Source: Strigops habroptila (taxonomy: Eukaryota; Chordata; Aves; Psittaciformes; Psittacidae). From it: DNA of 64,000 nucleotides. The stretch is taken from assembly GCF_004027225.2 (NCBI RefSeq), contig NC_044296.2:4260796-4324795 (forward strand), read 5' to 3'. Made by a program: the position numbers and the translations under genes. Shown here piece after piece: positions 13,701-25,150 of the stretch. Positions within the stretch are counted from its first letter, which is position 1. The number at the start of each line of letters is the position of its first letter. Below the pieces are notes generated by a model. It ran no database searches and had not been told where the DNA came from. It saw nothing but the letters and a program-made list of their open reading frames with translations.

Positions 13701-15725
13701 GCCATTTGGGCAGAGAAAATATGTACAATGCAAGATCTAGAAAATGTGAGTATACACAATGCATATACAGTGTACATTGAGATCCATATTATTTGTGTCT
13801 ATGTGTGTACATATATATATAGTGTATTGTATAATATAATAATAGTGTGTGTATATACTATATACGTCCACATACTATGTCTAGTATAGAGTTACTTGTG
13901 TTGTACATAAGATGTGTATATACAATGAATATGTAGAATATGCATATATATTCTATATATTAAAGCTTGTGTGTATGTATGTATTCTCTAAACAGAGGTG
14001 GATGCAGAAATGGAATTTTTACAGGAATGCAGATTAGATTATGGCTCTTAGAATTTCAAAGTTCTGGTGAAAGAAAAAAAAAGGCAAAATGACTACTTCT
14101 GATGAGTTTGTTTCATGATTACTTTCACTGGCATGAGAAACTGTGTTCAGGAGCTGTGCCAAGTGTAGAGAGAAACCTGGCAGAAGGTCAGTATCATCTG
14201 CACTGGATGTGATTTCACATTCTTTTGAGTTTTTAAAGTGTCTTTTTGAAAAGGCTCAATTTCTGATCTTCTTGCATGGGACGGTCATGTCATCTTTTCT
14301 TTTTTCCCTAGGCTGAGGCAATGATTTTTCTCCTACATTTGCTTTTAGTTTCACTTCTCTCTCTCTTTTCCCCCTTTTTTTAAAAACCATTTTTAAGGAG
14401 CTCTTCCCATACCCACATAAACCCCAAACAGTCACACACTAAGGTGGAAAACATGTTTTTCTTGCTTCATTCTAGTTATATAGGTTGCACATAATTGTCA
14501 GCTGGATTTCAGCTCTGGTTTTCCTCCTTTTCCACCTAAGCTTTTACTTCAGGAGGAATGACTATCCATTGCATTCTTGGCTTTGAGGAAAGAATGGAGG
14601 TGATTCTGCTCGAATAAATTATTAGACTCTCTGGTACATTGAGCAATCACTAGGAGTTTAGTAGGCTTTTATAGTGGCACATGTGTGTTTTAGAGTATCG
14701 TCACTGCTGGAATGACTCATGGAAAGCCATGAATTGCACACAGCGCCGAGGCACAACAGTTAAAACAGGAAAGACGGACAATTATTCACATTGAACCTCC
14801 GCATGCAAACTTTGCATGTAGGACACAGGTACTGGATTACCCACATTAGCCTTTATAGACCAGTATGTTCACATTTGCCTCACATGGTTTCCCTACGTTC
14901 TATTCAAATAGGCTTGTTGTAAAACATACCAGTCATTCTGCAATAAAAGCAGGTGCTCATAAAGCAGTGCTTCAACAGTAATGCTCTATGAAATATTTTT
15001 ATATTGGCAAATTTTTCCTTATGAAATCTCTGCCCTATGTGGATCACCAGTCCTTACTCTATTTAGTTTCATGTGCTGTGCTTTCCAAGTGTAGGAAATT
15101 CCAAGCTGTGTCCTACTGCATAACCTTTTCATTTCCTTTTTTAATTCCTGTCTGTGAAATCTGTTGTCAGAAATTTTGTAGAAGTTATTTTGTCATCTTA
15201 TGCTCAAAGATAATGCACTTTTCTTGATTCTTCTTATAATCCTTTTTGGGTTACTATTTCTTCTTTAGTGTTTCTCCATTGAGAAGAGTATTTATTCTGT
15301 AGAACCAAGGCCCAAGGAATTTTGGTCCAAGTAGGATTGTTGCTTTCCCTCACGTAAGAGTTTGATTTCTCCCTCCTCCTGCGTTTTATTCCTCCCTCTC
15401 AGGAATTTCATTTCTGTTTAATCCTCATTTGGAGTTGGAACTCTGTTAAAGTGAATTGATCTGAGCTAATAATGATCTAATTCAAATACCTTTCCACACT
15501 GATGGAACAGCAAAGTTTCTGTTGTGTGTCAACTGTTGCATCTCTGTAGACTTCACAACAATCATCTTAGGAAAGGAATTTTGCTTGGAGTATGGTGGAA
15601 TCATAGAAGATTTATTTTTAGAGTAAATATGTTAACTATTATTCATTGACACACCTGTTTTATCAGTTGATATACTGCTCTTTTTACTTGAAAGTTTTAT
15701 AAATAAAGGCTAATTTGTTATAAAA
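10751..15725 (+). other. EPS15L1 3' UTR and downstream flank
   Basis: AT-rich sequence follows the EPS15L1 stop. The 3' UTR certainly begins here, but its end cannot be fixed by eye. AATAAA hexamers on the plus strand occur near 13033, 14635, 14941 and 15702, and an ATTAAA lies near 11480. The 15702 copy sits in a compact AT-rich context and would give an unusually long UTR of about 5 kb. I see no coding exon, and the short open frames here look random. Confidence 0.45.
13745..13985. repeat. TA/TG-rich low-complexity tract
   Basis: About 240 bases made largely of imperfect TATA, TGTA and GTGTGTATA steps, including a pure (AT) run near 13811. It is simple-sequence DNA with no coding sense in any frame and lies in the EPS15L1 3' flank. 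Confidence 0.8.
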
Positions 15726-15995
15726 TGGAATTTTCATTTTTCCAACTTCTGCCTTCCCCTTTAAGTTTAACTTCGAAAGGAAAACTAGTGACTGTGGTTC
15801 CTTCTGTTACAATTAGAGAGTGCTCTTCTGGTGTCCCTTGTAATATGACGTTCTTTAGTCTGACCTAAAAAAGGTGGAAACTGCAATGCTGACCTAAATT
15901 CGACTAATATCTCCAAATATGTACATTATTGTAGTTATATTTCTCTTTCAAATATCATAACAAATTGAAAGGTATTTTAGTTTTAACCCATCTCG

Positions 15996-16048
15996 TGTTT
16001 ATTGTTTAATATAATAAGAGAAATGTTATTGTTTAATATAATAAATGA
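15996..16048. repeat. Two-copy direct repeat, period about 28 bp
   Basis: The string TTATTGTTTAATATAATAA occurs twice, about 28 bases apart, followed in each copy by a similar A/G-rich stretch. It is a simple local duplication in AT-rich intergenic DNA with no sign of function. Confidence 0.7.
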
Positions 16049-19000
16049 AAAGTTACTTTTTGGAGCTCTGAGACTTTGGCAATCTTTCTTTTCTTTGCTT
16101 TTGTCTCAAATTTGTGAACCTTGCTTTGACCAACTGCTTGTTTCCCTGCGTTAAGATCTCTTCTTCTTCTGGCCGGTAGCCTCCGTGCACTGTTTTCCCT
16201 TCTGTCTTTCTCTTTCTTCCTTGTCCCAGCCACATTTGGGCTGTACAGACCAGTCAGAAAATCCAATGCCGCACCCTTTCCAAAACAATTTGTGTGCCAC
16301 AATGCTAAACATCCCGACGATTTATACTGGGAGGGGTTAGAGAGATCACCAGAGACAAACCCTGTGCTCGCTGGAAAAACACACCTCACTATCATACTAT
16401 TGGATGTTATTCACTTTGACTCATTATTCTCCCATCTGTTTGTTTACTCTGCCTCTGCACACGTTGGCATGGGTAACAACAGATTGCCAAGGCAGGTTTC
16501 TCTTGAAATTGCTCTCCAGCAATATTTTTAGTACGCTGACATTTTGAAACCAGGATTTGACTGTGGTGTGTGTCATGGACAGGCACAACTTCCTCCCCAA
16601 CTTCTCTCGTCATGTAACGCAAAATTGGGGCTGCAGATCCATGTTTTGCTCCCGCTCAAGGTTTTGGAGTCTGACATGCACAACGTTCATCCTTACACTT
16701 TCACAAACACTTGGCTAATCTGCATTGTCCGTGCTTACTCTAAAAGGACTCCCTGTACATAGAGGCCAAGAGGCTCTTCATTGGGAAGGGAAGGAAAGCA
16801 TAGACATCCTGCTCAAGGAGAAACATTTGCAAGTGGAAATTTGAACATGAAGGAACTCAAAGCTACAAGCTCAGCTGTTAAACCTCAAAAACAAATGTAG
16901 CGTTTGTTGACTACCTAAATATGACCCAAAGCCAACTTGCGTTGTGCAAGTCTGAGCTTGCGGATCCCTTCCTGCCATCCCTACCACTGAAATTGCAGTC
17001 GTGTTTTTCTTAGAGAAAATTGCTGAATCTCCCGTCTGCTGTACGTGACCATCAGTTTAGTCACTGAACATCTTTCACCTCTTGCCTGGTTAGCATTTCT
17101 TTTAATGTAATGGCCACAATTAAAACTTTTTATTGGTGCTGATACAGCAGCACTGACAAATGCTATCGCCTTCCTTACTGAAGTCTCATAATGCTCTTTG
17201 CCAGCTGCAAACATACTTCTGCTGTTTAACCTCCTATAATTGTTGTCCTCAATCACAGCGTTTCAGAAGGAAACTGTACAGAAGAACAAAGCCCTGTGTG
17301 CTCTCTGCCCATCCCTTTCTCCTGCAGGAAGGGCACCCAAGCATCCTCTATCCTTTATTTTGCAAGTGCTAGTGATATAAAATCATTAATATATCAAAAC
17401 CCACTTATGCTGTCATGGTGTAAAGAAAGGGGTTGTTAGAATTTGAGGATTTTTTTTGTGTTTTGTTTAAGCCTCAGGCTCAATAGCTTCTCACCTAATA
17501 CATTAAAAGTCACAGGGGCTGTTCAGTGTGATATTCCAGATATTTCCTGGTGACATAGTGCTAGCTCAGAACTCCAGGAATGCTCAGAGCTGTAATAAGT
17601 GCAAGAAACCAAGGGAAAAGTGATTTAAAGGGATCCCATATCTAATTACAAACCTGTAACAGGTAAGTTCATCTGCAATTTCTGTGTTGCTGAATTTTAC
17701 TACAAAGGGCAGAATACTTTTGATTTGCTCAAAGGAGTTATAATTGAAGCAGGTAAATAAGCAGGTAACTAATGCTGACTATGGTTAAAGAGTAAATGAA
17801 AACTTTGTTGCTCCTGCTCCCCTTGTGCTTGGAAAGGTGGTTTTGGTAAAAGTTAATTCATCTTCATTACATTAAGCAGTGCATATGACTCATTTTTTGT
17901 GTCTACATAAAATACTGTAAGATCAAATAATTGTGGCTGAAAAGTCAGACCTCAAAAGATTAAATCAAACTTACTTTCTGCCTAACAAGTTTAGGATAAA
18001 TCCCTGTCTCCTCTGCATGCTTTAAGTTTAGAGTATTGTTCCACTGCAGAAGCGATTCCCAATCTCAGCCTAAGTGATGGGGAATTGGTTGTTTGGGATC
18101 AAATAGGATGAAGCTTTTAAGGAGTCTCTGGGAATCAATAAGTTGAGCCAGTTACCTCCAAGGCCTGTGAACTGTGCATGGCTACATGCTTTAGATTGCT
18201 GGGTTTGGCTTGTGAACCTATTCCTTCTCCTCCAAATGTATGGGAAGCACGTTTCTGAACGGAGCAGTGCCTAAAGCCTGGGTCTTCGTGGCAGAGAGAG
18301 GTTGCTGCAGTGCCAGCGAGTTTCAGGAGCTCCAACCGCTCTGTTGTGGCACATAGGATGAGTCTTAGGCAGGTGGGACCTGTTACAGACCCAGCTGAGC
18401 GTGGCCACCTCAAGGACACACAGGAATTGTAAGGTTTGTAGATGCCGCCAGGTACATTTCAAATGTTAGCAACAGGGATAGCTTTCTCCCTATTAAATTA
18501 CATGGTGTTTGGATTGAATTTTCCTCTTTATGTTTCCCCCCAACACTGCTAGTTACCATAGCGATGGCTACATGACTTTGTTGTAGTTGTTTTATTTAAA
18601 TATAGCAAAAGAAATTGCTAGAGCTTGGGATTCTGGCTTCGAAAATTCAATTTAAGAAAAGCCTAACAGCTACTCTGTGTTATAGGTGCACAAAATAGCT
18701 TTAGAAACCACAGAGCTTCTACCACAGAAAACCACAGAACCACACAATCCTATAATTTGAAGAATGGACAGACTTTTTTTGGCACTTCTTGTGGACAGAG
18801 GACCAAAGTTTAGAACCACTCGATGTTTTCAGGCAGCTTGAAAGTGGCTGCTAGTAACCAAGGACTCGCACAGGCTGAAATCCCCTGTCCCTGCTTGAGC
18901 GGAGCTTTGGCCAAAATGAAAACTTCAACTCCCCCAGCTGTGATCATCTGGAAAACTGCAGATCTAAAATGAACTTCCAGAATAGCCCGAGGGTTTCTAG

Positions 19001-20040
19001 TCCAGCCTTCCACTTTAGGGCTGAAAAAGGGGATTTGAAAGTGCTCTGCCTGCTCACTTGCAGGGTGCTGGCATGGTGGTGGGCTGCTCTGCAGGGTGCT
19101 GAGAGCTGGAAGGTGACCGAGCAACCGCAACAGGGTGGCAGGACCCAGTTCTGCTCTGGGTGCTGTTTCAGCAGCAACAGACTCTGTGCTACGGTGTTTT
19201 CTGAAGATGACTTCCCATGTAGTACAGATTTAACTGACTCCTCTGAAGTCAGCAGGTGAGAGAAAAACCGTTTTCAGTGTAGTGAAACACAGCGCTCTGA
19301 AACCCGGCGTGGAATGAACTGACTTTCAACAGTAACTCCCTTGGACAGTGCCTCGAGTTAAGAAATATTTGCTAAAACTTTCACTAGGAGCATCATGCAG
19401 GATTTGCTCGTTTCTGTTCTTAACATGCTCTATCTAATCTGGCAATCTATCTTGCAAGTCAAGTGAGCCCATCACTGTGGTATTTTAGGAGAATATGTGT
19501 GAAAATCTTGTTTACAACGGACTGTGCGTTTCCTCCCATCAGGTTTAAGTACAACTTCTTTTTTTCTCTTTCCCTAGTGTGTCAGAATCAAATCCAGGAT
19601 AGATGCAGACTGAGAGGGCACAGCTTCCCTGCAGGCTCCCTGGGAGGCAGATGGGATTCTGGGTCCTTTGTGTTAATGACAACAAAACAAAGTTAAAAGA
19701 TGACGACCTGATGGTCTATTATTAGAGGAGCGTTAGTGATTTCCTGCTGGCCAGCGGAGGGTTGGGAGATTGGTGGAATCACATCAGCGCATCTTTGGAT
19801 GTACTAATTTAAAGCAATTAAGAAAAAAGAAGAAGAGAGTTGCCAATTACTCATAATAGAATGTGAGAAGAATGAGATCAGCATCTCTTTCTGTTACAAG
19901 ATAATCTCGAGATTCAAGAACCTGCAGTTTCCTGTAAAGACCACACAGAAATTATCAAACGTGCCTTCCTTTAAACAATCGAAATCAAGTTGGTCATGAA
20001 CTTCTATTAGCATTTTGTCCTCCCTGTCCCTTCCTACTTT

Positions 20041-20190
20041 TAGATGCCTGTATTTATATATTTTTATATGGATTTTTTTATATTTAGACATTTTATATGG
20101 GTTATTTTATAATTCTATTTTTTATGTGGGGGTTTTATATTTATATGGGGGCTTTTTATATAACCCATATATTGTTATTTGGGGGGAGGT
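20041..20190. repeat. Degenerate TTTTATATGGG tandem repeat
   Basis: Imperfect units built on TTTTATATGG(G) recur about every 20-30 bases (near 20064, 20089, 20124, 20141 and 20153), ending in a G run near 20180. The strand is strongly asymmetric: T and G on plus, A and C on minus. This is a decayed minisatellite. Confidence 0.65.
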
Positions 20191-22249
20191 TTGCCCTATT
20201 TTCAGATGAGTCTCAACAAATCTAAAAGCTCAGAGGACACAACCTGCTCACCTTGACATAGTGAACACAGAGCAGAGTGTGTTTCCTCTGTTCATCATGA
20301 TTTGAGTGTTGTTTGGTAAGACAGGCTCATGCAGATAACAAATGTCTTATCTGGAGACCTTCTGGTGAACAGGAGCAGAGGTTGTGACCCTTCTAGCTAG
20401 ACTAGTCCCTGGAGCAAAGGGAAGCTTGGATATTCCCATGGAAAGGTACCAGAGGAGGAGCCATGCAAGGGTGTTTTTAGGGTTGGTGAATGCAGTAACA
20501 CTTATCTCTGCCTGCAGGCATCACAGATGCTTCGTGCTGGTTCACTGGCATTAGCTGTCTTCCACTCTCGTAATTTGGGAGGATACCCAAGTGCTCGGAC
20601 CAAAGGGCCACCGGCCCAGCAGCCTCTGCAGAAGTCAAGAGCAATGGCTGGGGCTGAGCAGAGCTGGATAAGCAGGTTGTGATGCTTCCCTGCTCCCCTC
20701 CATTGCTGGAGAGCTGTGTCTGGAGTCCTTCCTGAGGCAGACAGGGGCTGTGCACCCAGAGGTGGCTGCACCCACAGCAGCAGAGTGTCCAACCTCCATG
20801 TCTTTTTAATCACCTTACAAAAGAGAGCAGTTTAAGATTGCACTATATCACTGAAACCTGGGAATGACTAAACCCATTCCCAGTTCTTCAGAAAGAGCAA
20901 GGGAAAGCCAGGTAAGGGTAAGCCTTAACTTTCAAAAATTGTGTTCTTAAAGTTATAAACACCAAAGGACATGCTGAAATATGAAAATCTTCGGCTATGG
21001 GGAAAGAGAAGGAAATACCTAGAGCTGTTGCAACAATGCATGTGCTAATTTTAGAACATCTTTAAGTCATCCTCACTTTCTGGAATTAGATTGTGCAATT
21101 TTTTTTTCCCTAGCAAATAAATGAGCTTTGTTTTTAATGAAGAAATGTTAAATCTCCCTTATATTTCACTTTGAAAGAGCTATAAAAGTGAAATGTGGAA
21201 CTCATTCTTCCATGTCAATGATTAGAAGCCCAAAATACATCTGTTCCACATGAACAACAGCAGACTTTGCTTTCACAGAAGCATAGCTATATTTGTAGTT
21301 ACTTTAAATGTATTCCTGTTGATTTCATTCGTGTGTATTCTAACTTGTAAAGTCAGAAAAATTTCACAATCTTGATGAAATCAAGCTGCAGGTATCCAGA
21401 TGTTAAGGAAAAATGCTCCAGTATTCAGCTGAACCTGCGCATGTATCCAGGGTCACTACTAAACTGTAGCTGTAAAACCAGAGAATCCTCATCAGAGTTT
21501 CAGAGTAACTGCATAGATGCACTATTTGGACTTCTGATCTAATTTACAGCTGTGGAAGAGCTTTTTGGGGGCTCAGGTCGACTTGTTGCAGCTATTTATT
21601 GCAGCATCCAGGTTATTTGAAATTAGTTTTCAGAATCTGGATTCCTGGCTAACTTCCTTTCCTCCAAAATAATGAATCTCTCAGCTCTAGAAATCTAGCT
21701 GGGAATACAAATTATTGCAGTGAATTTGTTTGGGGGAATGAGTTATGAAGGTATTTGAACCTGTGTTGTGAATTTATGTTTAAATTCCACTACTGTTCTA
21801 TTGGAATTCTGCAGTGAGCTCTTGAGAACAAGGATAATTTATGTACAAGAATGCCTTAAAATAAGCCTCCATAATTACAAAAATGCGGTGTTTAAATTTA
21901 TAGTAAAAACCCACACACTGCTGGCAAAACTGTAACTGCATCTGGAAAACATTAAGGATGCTATTAAAATAGTCTAGCATAAACTAGAAATGAGACTGAA
22001 ATTACAGTGTTGCTTACTTAACCATTTTTAGGAAGTATATTCTGAATAAGGTCCACTTTGCTGTTTCATTTGTTGATAGAACTCTGCACTGTGTCTTGTT
22101 TACCACGAAGAACAAAGTACGTGCTCTGTTATCTAGTTTAGAACAATCCCTTGCTCCGATTTGTAAGCATCTTCTTGCAGTTGCTGATAATTTAAAGCTT
22201 ACCCAGGTGGTTGTTGGGAGAGCAGGGAGACCTCAAAGGAGAATAAAAA

Positions 22250-22963
22250 TCACAGCACTGAAAAACTTATTTTATTAAAAAGATGAAATGTTTTCAAACA
22301 TTGAAAAATTACGTTTTTATAAAAACAGAAATAGGCAAAATACCCATTTGTCTTCTATTTACATATACAATATTTCTCATTGTATAAAATTATTTACAAT
22401 ATATAAAAAAATTACAGTAAAATAGGTTATTTTCTTACAAGACATCAAGCCCTGTACTTCTAGTGTAGATCATGGCAAACAAGAATATTATTGCACCTGT
22501 GAAACAAACAGTCTAACAATAGGAGTGTTCTCTTAGCCATGCCTTCAACTGAGATCTAAAATAACATCATTAGCTACAGTAACATTCATTTAATCTCTTC
22601 TAGGGTCAACTTCAGGCAGTTTCCATACAAACATTGTCTCGTAAAGCTTAGGACTGGGCAGTTAGAATTGGAAAAAAACATATTTACAGCTTCTTCTGTA
22701 TGGAGTCTTATGGAGTTCACCCTTCACAGAAGCTGCATAAATAACCCCTATTCTCCTGGCCGCAACGGGCAGGTTCACTGATACAGTCACATCAAGTTCT
22801 CTGCAGGAGATGACTGGCTAAGTCTCCTTGTGTCAAATCCTCCTCAGCTCCCATCGCTAGAGCGTCGGTGCCTCCCTACGTAGTACCAGCTACAGGTTTC
22901 TCACGCTTCTGCACCTGAGCAGTTAAATAACGTCCGTTGTTGGCAGGTCAGAGTCTCTAAGGG
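22250..22963 (-). other. KLF2: KLF2 3' UTR (inferred extent)
   Basis: AT-rich sequence lies downstream of the KLF2 stop on the minus strand. An AATAAA (plus-strand TTTATT at 22271-22276) followed by U/G-rich sequence makes a plausible poly(A) site near 22250, giving a 3' UTR of about 0.7 kb. The inferred UTR contains three copies of UGUAAAUA, the Pumilio recognition element, and several AU-rich stretches, which fits the short-lived KLF2 mRNA. The cleavage site itself is inferred. Confidence 0.6.
22271..22276 (-). terminator. KLF2: KLF2 candidate poly(A) signal AATAAA
   Basis: A canonical AATAAA hexamer on the minus strand lies about 690 bases past the KLF2 stop codon. It is followed by a U/G-rich segment (GUGCUGUGAUUUUUAUU), as expected of a downstream element. 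It is the first canonical hexamer I see in the KLF2 direction. Confidence 0.6.
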
Positions 22964-24652
<1,689 letters not shown>

Positions 24653-24707
24653 GGTGCGGCCGGGCGGGACGGCGAGCGGCGCGGCGCGGCGAGCCGCCCT
24701 CCCCACC

Positions 24708-24713
24708 TTATAA
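24708..24713 (-). promoter_or_regulatory. KLF2: KLF2 TATA-like element (TTATAA)
   Basis: TTATAA lies 56-61 bases upstream of the KLF2 ATG on the minus strand in an otherwise GC-rich promoter, so transcription would start near 24680. The element reads the same on both strands; its assignment to KLF2 rests on position. Confidence 0.5.
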
Positions 24714-24735
24714 CGCGGGCGCGGGCGCCCTCAAG

Positions 24736-24740
24736 CCAAT
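24736..24740 (+). promoter_or_regulatory. KLF2: CCAAT box in KLF2 promoter
   Basis: CCAAT reads on the plus strand (ATTGG in the KLF2 sense) 84-88 bases upstream of the KLF2 ATG. It is followed at 24771-24778 by GGGGCGGG, an Sp1/KLF-type GC box. NF-Y works in either orientation, and both sites sit at typical proximal-promoter distances. Confidence 0.5.
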
Positions 24741-24803
24741 TGCAGGGAGCGGAGGAAACGCGTCCCGGACGGGGCGGGCGGGAGGCAGCGGCTCGGGCGC
24801 AGC

Positions 24804-24813
24804 CTAAATTTAG
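24804..24813. promoter_or_regulatory. KLF2: MEF2 palindrome CTAAATTTAG in KLF2 promoter
   Basis: CTAAATTTAG is a perfect, fully palindromic match to the MEF2 consensus YTA(A/T)4TAR. It lies 152-161 bases upstream of the ATG as the only AT-rich word in a GC-rich promoter. In mammals the KLF2 promoter responds to laminar shear through the MEK5-ERK5-MEF2 route, via a proximal MEF2 site roughly 100-160 bases upstream of the start. Position and sequence therefore argue that this control is conserved in birds. The site is seen directly; binding is inferred. Confidence 0.8.
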
Positions 24814-24817
24814 CCGG

Positions 24818-24824
24818 TATAAAA
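24818..24824 (+). promoter_or_regulatory. Plus-strand TATAAAA box facing away from KLF2
   Basis: GGTATAAAAGG, an optimal TATA box, reads on the plus strand 4 bases from the MEF2 palindrome. A start about 30 bases on, near 24850, would send a transcript away from KLF2. No protein gene follows on that side, so any product would be a non-coding promoter-antisense RNA. Confidence 0.35.
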
Positions 24825-24949
24825 GGACGCGGCGACGGCGGTCCCAGCCCGAGCGGGGAGGAGCGGAGCGGGGCCGGGACCGGCACGGCCGGCGGGCCCC
24901 CCGAGCTGCCCTCCCCTCAGCGAGGGGCGACCCCCGCCTCGGGCTGCTG

Positions 24950-25150
24950 CTGCTGAGGGGTCCCTGCCCCGGGGACACTGAGGGATCGTGGGCTGAGGGG
25001 TGTCATGCTGAGGGGTGAGGGGGTCCCAGCCTCGGGGACACTGAGAGACCCCCCCAACATGAGGAGACTGTGAGCTGGGAGACACTGTGAGGGACCTGCT
25101 ATGGGATGGGGCACACTGAGGGGTCCCTGCCATGGGCACACTGAGGAAGA
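24950..25150. repeat. Degenerate GC-rich minisatellite upstream of KLF2
   Basis: Units of the form CTGAGGGGTCCCTGCC(..)GGGGACACTGAG recur at about 24951-24983, 25010-25047 and 25113-25145, with shorter partial copies between. Read on the minus strand in one frame, the units give a repeated SVPxAGTP-like peptide, which is a by-product of the repeat. The array starts just past the plus-strand TATA box. Confidence 0.7.

Larger units (their letters stand above)
15726..22249. other. Intergenic, EPS15L1 to KLF2 (tail to tail)
   Basis: This AT-rich DNA separates the convergent genes EPS15L1 (+) and KLF2 (-). I found no exon, RNA gene or intact transposon. It holds a small two-copy direct repeat near 15996-16048, a degenerate TTTTATATGGG repeat near 20041-20185, and an X-box-like motif at 18552-18565 (GTTACCATAGCGAT). 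Open frames of 60-120 codons on both strands show no recognisable domain. Confidence 0.6.

Noticed and set aside
16033-16395. 120-codon minus-strand frame with a Lys/Arg-rich end
   Set aside because: The basic stretch comes from a pyrimidine-rich plus-strand tract; no homology recognised and no flanking gene structure.
18721-18775. Possible decayed CR1 tail on the minus strand (ACCACAGAA repeats then AATCCTATAATTTG)
   Set aside because: Only scattered matches; lacks the diagnostic AGTTCCAACCC segment.
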